Shown piece by piece: positions 55,808 through 64,000 of a stretch of 64,000 nt of DNA (its first letter is position 1; every line of letters begins with the position of its first letter). This stretch comes from Globisporangium splendens (Eukaryota > Oomycota > Peronosporomycetes > Pythiales > Pythiaceae). Below the pieces are notes generated by a model. The model saw nothing but the letters and a program-made list of their open reading frames with translations. It had not been told where the DNA came from and did no database searches. A program made the translations under genes and the position numbers. The stretch is taken from the NCBI GenBank assembly GCA_006386115.1, contig VFIW01000020.1:62001-126000 (forward strand), read 5' to 3'.

Positions 55808-58262
55808 TTATTTGCTCGACTGCGCATTTCTCTTTTTGTTGCTTTTCTTTTTGCCGCCTCGCTCAGGAAATTTCTGCTTCTTTCGTGGTGGCGCCAACGG
55901 CGCTTTCACGTTGCCTGACGACGCATCTCCTGCTTCACCGTCTCCATTCTGCTCCTTGGTTGCTCCTTTGCTCTTGCTCTGCTTAATTCGGTTCGATTTT
56001 TGCAGATCATATCCAGAAACAGTGTTGATACGATGGCGCTGAGGTGGCGCCTTCAGCAGCTCCTTGCGCTTTCTCATACTACAAGTAATACAGTGACAGA
56101 TGCCATAAATTAGATCAATCACACGTACACACGATCAACAGTAACACCGAGTCGTACCTTGCTTTCTTGAGCGAGAGCATCCACTCAGGCACGTCACAGC
56201 CCGACAATTTCATCACGTTGGCGATCGTTCGAAGGTACACCATGTCATCCTCCGTAAAAAATGTGACCGCCAGCCCCTGTCGACCGCCGCGACCTGTACG
56301 ACCAATGCGATGGATGTAACTCACAGCGCTCTGTGGGAAATCGTAGTTGATCACCATGTTCACGGCCTTGAAATCCATACCACGACTCATCAAATCGGTA
56401 CAAATGAGCACCCACACGGCACCGGTTCGGAATTGACGAATCACTTCGTCACGCTGCTCTTTCGTGCGATCCGCATGCACGGCGCCAACGTTGATACCAT
56501 CATAGAGCAGCTCCTGGTACAATTCGTTCGCGCGCTCCTTGTTTTGCACAAAGAGAAGTGCTGGCACGCGCAGCCCTTCCGTGATGAGTTGCTTCATGGC
56601 CACGATCTTGCCTTCTTCCTTGCCGACAAACACGAGCTTTTGCTCGATCGTGGTCGCACCGGCATTTCTCACGCCGATCGAGACCTTGATCGGGTCGCGC
56701 AAAACGGACTGCGCCATCTCTTCAACACCTTGCAGCATCGTCGCACTGAACATCGCTCGCTGGATCTTCGGGTGCGTGCACGCCGCAAAGATCTCATCGA
56801 TTTGCTCGACAAATCCCATGTCGAACAGCCTATCAGCTTCATCCAGGCACACCATCTCCACCATCGACAAGTCGATCTTGGTCTCCTGGATCAAATGGAC
56901 GAGACGCAATGGTGTCGCAATCAGGATGTCGTGGTTCACTGTGCACTTGCTTTTAATTTGAGAGGCAATCGTGGCTGCCGTGGCTTTCGACAGCAGCACA
57001 ATGTGGAACTTCCGACCCTTGCAAAGACGTGTAAACTCGGTGTGGATCTGCACCGCCAACTCTCTCGTTGGCGACAACACGATCGAGCGAATGCCTTCCT
57101 GAGCAGGAGCTCCTAAGTTGGCAAGCATTGGGATCGCAAACGCGGCTGTCTTACCAGAACCCGTTGGCGCCGTCGCGAGCACATCACGGCCGAGCAGCAT
57201 GCTCGGGATCGCTTGCATCTGGATCGACGTCGGCTCCTTGTACTCGGACGCCTCAATGTTCTTCAGCAGCACCGCTTTCATCTTTTCCTGCTGCGCGTTC
57301 ATTCGCATTTTCTCAAACTCGGCGATCGGCGCGGGCACTGCCGTTCCTTCCACGCGAATGTTCATCTGACGACGGAAGAGAGCAATCTCATTGCTAGCGT
57401 TTGGCCATCAAAAGCAACGATGATAAACGAGGCGTCAGTAACATTACCCAGCCATAGACAACGAGAGCGCCGCTTTCAAGAAAAGCATACCTGTCTTTCG
57501 ATGCCTTTGGCGCACTTTTGCTCGACTTTTTCGTGGTTTCGTCGGCTTCTTGGTGGGCTTTGCCTCCTTTAAAGAGCGTCACGTCGTTCTCTTCGTCATC
57601 ATGTTCGCTATCGTCCTCGGTATCTGCTCTCGATTCCGACGCTTCGCTCCCTAACAACAGAGAATACAACCCATTCTTGAGTACATAAATCATTTTTGTG
57701 GTCGTATACAATAGCAGCAACGCACCGATGGATTCCGCCCGCGTCTTGCGCTGCGCCTGCTTCTTCAGCTTGCGCTTCTGCGCCTTGTCCAACTTTGGCG
57801 CCAGCAGCATCGACGCCTGCTTGCGCTCGTCGTCCTCGATCTTTTGCTCTTCGATCGCGCCCTCGCTGAGCTTGCGCTTGCGGCTCTGCTTGCTTCCACT
57901 TTTCTTTTTCGCAGCCTTGACTTCATTGCCCGCCCACTTGGGCACCATGTCGACGCTCAGCTTGCGGTCGCGCTGCTTCGGCTTCTTCTCCACGGGTTTC
58001 GTCTCCTTTGCGGCATCAAAGCCGAAAAAATCCAACGCACTGTCATTCGCCGTCTTGCTAGTCTTTTTAGCAGAGTCTACGCAAAACGAGCAAAAGTTTG
58101 TGCAGAGGTTAATGTTTCAGCGCTTATGTTGGGGCGTACAGACCGCAACAAGAGCCACAAACGCGTACCGTCCTGCTTCTTGAAGAGCCCGATCTGCTGC
58201 TGATAGCGCTTCGTGTCAAACTTGGCGCCCTGCGTCAACGCGCCGAAGAACGAGCTCGCCAT
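55808..58262 (-). CDS. ROK1: DEAD-box RNA helicase Rok1/DDX52
   Basis: ATP-dependent helicase for 18S rRNA maturation in the nucleolus. Five exons (58262..58169, 58076..57726, 57650..57491, 57393..56158, 56078..55808), 703 aa. The N-terminal 200 residues are Lys/Asp/Glu-rich. The catalytic core follows NEIALFRRQMNIRVEG: Q motif PTSIQMQAIP, motif I APTGSGKT, Ia PTRELA, II DEAD, III SAT, IV LLFVQNK, V RGMDF and VI HRIGRTGR. The tail after the core is Lys-rich, ending KKKSNKKRNAQSSK. The opening FFGALTQGAKFDTKRY is typical of this subfamily. Intron 2 (57725..57651) is 75 bp, has no stop in frame and so could be retained without breaking the protein. Confidence 0.95.
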
Positions 58263-58667
58263 GTTGCGCGTGTTCTCTGGTGTATGTGCACCCGAGTCAA
58301 AAGTGCTGCAATATGTTGGCTGGCCATAAAGGAAACAACCAGAAGTACTGAAGATGCGCGCAATAGAAGACTCTTATTTTGCTAACATTACGAAAATAGG
58401 CATGACATCATTCTAAAAGGCATCTGCAATAACTTGAATAAATACATGCGCATTGTACCTGCCATTCGCACAATTGTTGATGCTTTGACAGACATGAACG
58501 CGCAACACTGTTTTGTAAATGTATGATTTAGTGACACATCTACGGAGAGAGTAGTCACTGAGGTTCGGTCAAATAGATTCGCCATCACAGCTCGGTGTGG
58601 TCAATTTTGCGTGCGAGGATGCTTCGATACAGGAAATGGTAGGTTACCTTCTGCTTTGTGTATGCTC
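58263..58667. other. Intergenic: ROK1 5' side and 3' flank of the galactosyltransferase gene
   Basis: 405 bp, AT-rich; no coding signal in either strand. Confidence 0.5.
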
Positions 58668-60394
58668 CTACAGTGGTCTGATTTGGTCGCTGCTGTTGTC
58701 GGTCTCTTCCGTTTCCTCATCTCTCTGAGGTGGCCTTGCGTTGACATCCAAAGAGGATCGCGCGTCGGACCAGTGGTCGTTGCTGCCCAAGTCCACTGTG
58801 ATCTTGGTGCAAAAGTCGTTCAGTGCGACAGCATCCACATAAGTGTAGTGCAGCGACTTGATGCCGTTTCGCTTCCACGTACGCACGTGCTCTTTCAGGA
58901 GTTCCCGCTTTACCTACTCAAACAAATGCCAGCAAGAAATTAGTATTCGTTCAGTCGTTTCGATAGTCAACGGGCATCACTTTAATGAACACACAGTGCA
59001 CTTCCACTTGGTCGCGCGCAAGGTCTCGAGTTTGTCTTCAAGCTTCATCTCTTCCAAATCGGCAATCGTGCCGCTATTAAAGTACGGCATCCATTCAGCA
59101 CTTTCTTTCGGTCGATCCCATTACAATGAGCGCTTACCTGAGCGGAGAGTGGATCGCGAGCTTTTTCTTCAAGACTCGGCAATACAACTCGTCATCCTCG
59201 CCGCCCCACCTGGGAGAAGAATTGGAAAAAGCACCGACAAATAAGTCACTATCCTGTTATAAGAAAGCGCAGACGAGTATGCACAAACTGTAAGCATTTA
59301 CCCCCAAAAATTGTTGGGAAATCCATTGATCTTGATGAAATCGCGTCGTGAAAAGGTTACAATGCCGCCAAAATACTTCGGATTGCTGTTGTACCTACAG
59401 CATCAACCATGAGCACGACATCTCGTCAAGTCAATAAAATCCGCAATGAATGAAGCAACATCGTGAGCAGCACACGCAAAGTACAGACCGATCCCAGACG
59501 CGAGCAATGTGGAATGGACCGTCCACCGGGTTATGAGCGTAATACTGCCCAAGGTCGTCCTTACATTCATGCAAGCGAAGTCATCGTTTAGACTAAAGCA
59601 AAATGGCTCTAGTTGCTTTGTTTGTTCTTCATGTACGTACCCCAGGCAGTAGGTCGACGTCGTGGAAGATGAACACATCGTAGTCGTTGCGGGCAATGTC
59701 AAAACCCGCGTTCAGGAGCTTGCCGCGGTTGAATTTGCGTCCATCCAACGATTGCTCCATGATAAATATGTGGAATGCACTACTAGCAGCAGCGAATATG
59801 GATCCCCATCAAAGTGCACAAGCCTGTGGGTCAGTATTAGGCAAACACGACATTGCACAAAAGAAGAAAAAAAGCACAACCATGGTACCTCAACTCTTTC
59901 TGCTTGGTCAGTAGCGCAGTCATGTGCGGGACAAACTTGTCGAGATGCGCCTGGCGCTTCTGCGCGGGATGGCTGTCGCGAAACGGGACAATGATCGCGA
60001 CGCGAAGCAGCGAAGGTGCAGCCTCTTGTGCGCTATGGTCTGGAGTAACGGTTGTCTCTTGTGATTGCTCTGGTACCACACACGCCACACCGTTTGTATT
60101 TGACATCGACTCGGCTCTCCAGCCACAGTGCGCAAAGCTCCTAAATGGAAACGAACCTGATGGCAGCGCTGACACCTGCTCCAGAGCAGCATCGCTCTCG
60201 ACGACATCGCCGCCTTGGTTCTGTCTTTTTGCGTCGCTATCCCTCTCCCCCGACAGCGCAGAAGTCACCTTTGCGTCGCTGTCGTCGTCCTCTTCGCGCC
60301 TCCGCTTTCTCTGCAGCAATGGCGTTGTAGCAGCAGCGCCACCCGCTCCTTGTGCATCCTGCAATGCAGCGCAGTTTTCGGACAGCGCATCCAT
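58668..60394 (-). CDS. Beta-1,4-galactosyltransferase 7-like glycosyltransferase
   Basis: Seven exons (60394..59889, 59779..59641, 59559..59489, 59394..59302, 59209..59138, 59073..58995, 58913..58668) give 401 aa. GT7-family motifs run across the splices: VAIIVPFRDSH...HLDKFVPHM, FHIFIMEQ, FNRGKLLNAGF, metal-binding FHDVDLLP|GDDLGQYYA, YFGGIVTFSRRDFIKINGFPNNFWG|WGGEDDELY. These resemble B4GALT7 (xylosylprotein galactosyltransferase, UDP-Gal donor). The N-terminal ~130 residues are polar, with LLQRKRRREEDDD but no TM or signal anchor, which is odd for a Golgi enzyme; an upstream exon could supply one. Two acceptors are AAG- or weakly pyrimidine-type, so exon 3 and the exon 6-7 join carry some uncertainty. 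Confidence 0.88.
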
Positions 60395-61003
60395 CTCGAG
60401 CTGTCACTTCACCGTCCTCTCTCTAGTTCTGATGTGCGTGAATGGCTACAAAGGCGGAAGCAACGGAGCGTTCTCCTCCCAAGCTCCGAGACCGACTGTC
60501 GATGCTGCGAGCGCTCTACCACTGTAGCAACCTCCAGGCAAAAAATGAATGTGTGCATTTTGCCCATGTGTCCATCCGCGCAGCACCGCAAGAGAAAGAA
60601 AAAAAGGGGGTTGAGATGTCTTTTCACCTGCTTCCAGGGAGCAGACAGAGCTTAAACCATCAGGTTTGGATACGCACGCAGGCGCAATCCCGTCCTTGTC
60701 GAGGGAGATGCTAACCTTCTCTCGGCTCAACGAACACAAGGGGTTCGAAGGTGAAAAGATGACTATAAATGGCTGACATATTGGCCACCACTTCCAAAAC
60801 GCAAAAACACACATTTCCACACACACACACATAATTGCTCCACAAACCGAGTGCTCAAAACGCGGTACCTCTTTCTATCCATGTCCTGTAGAAATAAGTA
60901 ATGCAGTAGAAAGGACATCTATTTACAAAGGTTATTCCATATTAAAGTGACTAAATGGGTCCGATTTGACTGACAGTTGAGAATGGGTCGCTCAACGATG
61001 AGT
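60395..61003. other. Intergenic between galactosyltransferase and metallophosphatase genes
   Basis: About 610 bp. Short frames only. It should hold the galactosyltransferase promoter (or a missing first exon) and the metallophosphatase 3' flank. Confidence 0.45.
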
Positions 61004-62820
61004 TCACTTGATGACCAGCTCTTGCAGTTCGTGGCGCTTGCGGTAGTGGTACATGCACGAGAATCCGTTCTCCACAGAGTACACCAGATACTCGTCTTCT
61101 TCCCCTTCTAGAGTGTCACTGAGCTTGGCTTTCACGTGCGTGTTGTCTCGCAGCATCTGTCCGATCAGTGGGTCGTCGGTTGCGAATGCAATCGGACGGC
61201 CATTCTCCAACACGCCGTGGATGTGGACGCGTCCATTTGGATCGAGAATCACTTCGGACGCAGCACGGCCTCGGTTGTCGCTCACCTTCATGTCGCTGTA
61301 GCTCGTATCGCACATTACGACTTCGGCAAAGCCAGCAGCAGCAGACAACGATTGGTCCTCGGACGAATCCTGCTTGATCACCGTCGGACAAGTGCCATGT
61401 GGGGTGTGCCCCACAACCACTCGATTGACACCGCTTTCACACAGCTTTTGGGCGACATCGCGTGGCAATCGGGTTGGCATTCCTGATTTCTCAAGATGTC
61501 GACCCATGACAACACTTGCAGAGTAATCTGGGAGGACGTACTTCAGCAGTTCATTTCCTCCTCTTGTGGTGCGATCTGGAGTCCAAAATGGCTGGTCGAT
61601 CCACGCATGCACTTCGCGAAGGTACCACGCGTTCAGTTTGTCGACCCACTCGGTCACAGATCGATATTCTTGGTTCGGTTCATCAGGGATGTGACCAAGG
61701 GATGAAATCCCATTTGCGCCTGAGATGAGTCCTCCGTGAACAAATAAGGTATTATGAGCAACAAACGCGAGGCTCCCAAGCTCTAGGTACTCGCGCAGCA
61801 CTCCTCCTTCTTGCACGCTTTCCACATAGGATTGCAGCACACCATCGTCGCTGATGGTAGTGGATCCTGCAGGCGAGCTGCGGTGTCTTCGAACAAGCTC
61901 ATTGCGGCGGCGTTCGAAATCGCCCTGAGAACCCATCGTATGCTCCAAGATCCACTTTAGGCGATTCACTTTCGTGTTAACTGGTTGGAGCAGCTCTTCA
62001 TTCTGCGGCTGAACAAGTTCTTCTTCCGCTGTCTCCACCGGTTGACCCGATGCAGCGCATTGCGCAACAAGTTGACTCGCGAGGAACTTTTTCAGCGTAA
62101 ATCTGTTCTCCTTAGGAACCCAAATGGGTCCTTCCAATGTCTCTAATGGCAGGAGATATGCACAAGAAACAAAGATGGATCTTTTAAACGCCGGGGAATT
62201 GAGAAAGAGACGTGATCACAAACGGGCGGCATACCTTTGGCCATGGTCTTGAAACTCATTTCACTATCGTCCAATTCGGATGTGAAGCGCATCTTGTTCA
62301 CATCACGATTGCCCACGAGCAGCACGACGCGCTCCGGGTGTTTCTTCTTTAGGCGCACCAACTGCTCGTAGCATCTACAATATCGGTGCAAGTCATTCAA
62401 ATGGCCATCTAATGCAAGCCCCACAATTAGCACAGCACCTACTACATATTCAACGACTCACTTGAGCGTCTCGCCGCCTTTGTCGCCCGCGTCTCCTCCA
62501 AACACCAGGAAACAGTCGTCGTTCAGCTCCAAGTCTTCGTCGTATCCCTCGGCTTCTTCTGCTGCTCCTGACGGTTGAGGACGCAGCGCGTCGTGCTCTG
62601 ACGCGAGCCGCAGACACGCCGACTGCCGCACAAAGTTGCGCACGTAGTTCCAGTTCCCCTCGACGTCCGTGAGGAAGCAGACGCGTCGCGAGACCACGGC
62701 TGCTGCGCGCGTCATCTCCTGCCCACACTGCTCCGACACATCCACACTAAAGCCACATCGCTCACACAAGATTGCCAACAGGATCGAAACTGCGATTTTC
62801 CGCCAATGCCCAGTCTGCAT
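61004..62820 (-). CDS. Calcineurin-like metallophosphatase
   Basis: Binuclear-metal phosphoesterase. Three exons (62820..62462, 62374..62235, 62142..61004), 545 aa from ATG 62820. The motifs are in order: FLTDVEGNWNYV (a DVEGN variant of DxH), VFGGDAGDKGG (GDxxDxG), LLVGNRDVNKMR (GNRD in place of GNHD), FVHGGL and VVVGHTPHG. The DVEGN/GNRD variants mark a subgroup found in protists and bacteria. The N-terminus MQTGHWRKIAVSILLAILCERCGF could be a signal peptide or anchor. A ~100-residue insertion follows GNRD. The substrate is unknown. It is head-to-head with the small mitochondrial protein gene across about 200 bp. Confidence 0.9.
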
Positions 62821-62926
62821 TCTCGATTCTACAATCTTTATAGCCAATCATATGGTATTCGAATAGCTCTTCGAGCGCTAATTTGTGAATAACACTGCAA
62901 AATTGGATTTTGTTTTTAGCATTCCT

Positions 62927-62948
62927 AAAACCTTATCATTAAGGTTTT
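62927..62948. promoter_or_regulatory. 22-bp perfect inverted repeat in a divergent promoter
   Basis: AAAACCTTA-TCAT-TAAGGTTTT, with 9-bp perfect arms, centred between the metallophosphatase start (62820) and the next start (63025). It is similar in core to the AAAACCTC motifs at 49.7-50.2 kb. A CCAAT box lies at 62844-62848. Confidence 0.55.
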
Positions 62949-63024
62949 AAACATTGCTTTTTGGCTTCCACGAGGTGTTTTATCGCGAGCCATCAAAATT
63001 GGCACCATCAGAGCAAGAAGCAAC

Positions 63025-63599
63025 ATGATCGGAAGCCGCATCGTCGTGCCAGCTCTGCGCAGCGCCTTGGCGCCATGGACGCTCACCTCCGCTGCCGCCA
63101 GTGCGTACTCTGCTTGTGTCTAGATGAAAGCGCGCAGCGAGAGCTTTCTGCACATGTCATTTACGCTGCGGAGCTCGTCCCAGGAGCGCAAATATGTTGC
63201 TGCAAGAACTTGCATGTGGAGTGGAAAATTGCCAGCAATGGCTAACGATGCGTACTCTTTTTGCCTGTTAGTTCGTCAGCCAACGGTGTTGAGCAACGTC
63301 GCGCCACTGCGCTTCGCCAATGTGCGCGAGTCGCTTGAAGCTTCGTTTGAGCGCATCCGCTTGATGGAAGAGACCCCGATCGCCATGGAGCTGCTCAACA
63401 GAAACGCTCGTCGCCCAAAGAAGGTCAGTCCTTTGCAGCGCTTACACGATAGAACGTGTGTGTGCACGTACGCATGATGCTGACACGCGTATTGATTTTG
63501 TGATGATCTGTTGATGCGCATATGCAGGCCAATCACGGCAAGCGCCCGTGCTCGCACCACCGCCGACGACAGAAGCGTCTCAGTCGCCGCTCGGCATAG
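63025..63599 (+). CDS. Small basic predicted mitochondrial protein
   Basis: Three exons (63025..63100, 63272..63423, 63528..63599) join in phase to 99 aa. The N-terminus (MIGSRIVVPALRSALAPWTL) is a good mitochondrial presequence. The middle is helical (FANVRESLEASFERIRLMEE). The C-terminus is very basic: NRNARRPKKANHGKRPCSHH followed by RRRQKRLSRRSA. Such short basic ends are seen in mitochondrial ribosomal proteins, so a mitoribosome role is a reasonable guess, but I do not recognise the family. It is easily missed because no exon exceeds 152 bp. Confidence 0.72.
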
Positions 63600-63927
63600 A
63601 CTGACCTCATAGGTGTGTTTCGTTTTGTCATAGAGAGCAAGCAACCAAGAAGATAGAACGAATGAGACGAAAGCGAAAGCCACGCCCCGCGTATCTAATT
63701 CGCGAAAGCAATACAAAAGAATGCACAGGATCCAATCACCCGCGGACTACTTGGCTTCATATGCATGTTTATATGTTTTTGGCTTATCTACACATCTGCA
63801 AAAAGAAAAAAATAACAATTCAGACATCACACACGACAACACCCACTACAATCGTCGGTCGCGGGTCCGCAACTATCCGTTTTCCTACTTTATACTACAC
63901 ACACGATCGCTCGCTGCTCGCCTGGGA
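63600..63927. other. Convergent spacer
   Basis: About 330 bp between the small mitochondrial gene and the last gene; A/C-rich around 63790-63850, no coding signal. Confidence 0.45.
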
Positions 63928-64000
63928 TCATGCGCCGTTCAGGGGCTCGTCCTCGGCGCTCTCGTTCGGCTGCTCCTCGCCGCCACCCTTCATCTGGCGG
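63928..64000 (-). CDS. 3' end of an unknown gene (runs past the window)
   Basis: The minus-strand frame reads ...RQMKGGGEEQPNESAEDEP then LNGA and TGA at 63930-63928. It has high GC at third positions and a typical acidic C-terminal tail. Only 24 codons are in the window, so no family can be named. Confidence 0.5.
   Translation of the reverse strand, partial: RQMKGGGEEQPNESAEDEPLNGA

Noticed and set aside
60720..60745. tRNA B-box-like GGTTCGAAGG
   Set aside because: Does not match the B-box end, and no A-box or cloverleaf is found upstream; no tRNA gene called anywhere in the window.
1..64000. Biosynthetic cluster, defence system, CRISPR or viral insertion
   Set aside because: Genes are single housekeeping or signalling functions on both strands with ordinary introns; no repeat-spacer arrays, integrases, capsid or reverse transcriptase domains were seen.

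Overview
This is nuclear eukaryotic DNA, most likely from an oomycete (Stramenopila, Peronosporomycetes). Genes lie close together on both strands. Introns are short (about 45-300 bp, mostly 60-90) with GTRNGT-type donors and YAG acceptors, and third codon positions are G/C-rich. The gene set also fits: a FYVE-GAF protein, a multi-TM N-terminus fused to tandem TKL kinase domains, a folate-biopterin-type transporter, and Slo-type K+ channels. No rRNA, tRNA, CRISPR array, plasmid or phage features were seen. I rebuilt most gene models by joining exons across frames. A joined model was accepted when splice phases matched, the total length was a multiple of three, and family motifs ran across the junctions.

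Layout. 0-9.8 kb: 3' end of an unknown gene, VPS34 (class III PI3-kinase), a FYVE-GAF protein, a secreted endonuclease/exonuclease/phosphatase protein. 9.8-13.7 kb: gene-poor, with decayed transposon-like fragments. 13.7-28.1 kb: mitochondrial ABC transporter (ATM1/ABCB7), a Ser-rich acidic/basic probable nuclear protein, a patatin lipase, a CXorf65-like gene with an in-frame stop, Fe-type superoxide dismutase head-to-head with NAF1, a 10-exon PHAF1/UPF0183 gene, and a type I membrane protein. 28.1-44.5 kb: two inverted LRRC40-like paralogues facing each other around a broken tandem TKL kinase gene, MTG1 GTPase and a Slo-like K+ channel, followed by ADAT3 and TBP. 44.5-46.7 kb: gene-poor, with a diverged direct duplication. 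46.7-53.6 kb: FBT/BT1 transporter and a Gln-rich KIX-domain coactivator. 53.6-64 kb: EF-hand protein, a small frameshifted unknown gene, ROK1/DDX52 helicase, a B4GALT7-like galactosyltransferase, a metallophosphatase, a small predicted mitochondrial basic protein, and the 3' end of one more gene.

Most genes are housekeeping (membrane trafficking and autophagy, Fe-S/mitochondria, rRNA/snoRNP, tRNA editing, transcription). Three loci carry a single lesion each: a nonsense codon near 19,657, a frameshift near 32,035 and a frameshift near 55,514. The most distinctive block is 28-42 kb. There, an inverted LRR paralogue pair brackets signalling genes, and a kinase gene stops in mid-domain beside one of the LRR genes. 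I see no clear evidence for an entirely new multi-gene system. The best leads are that block, the VPS34/FYVE neighbourhood, the palindromic promoter motifs and several unrecognised proteins.
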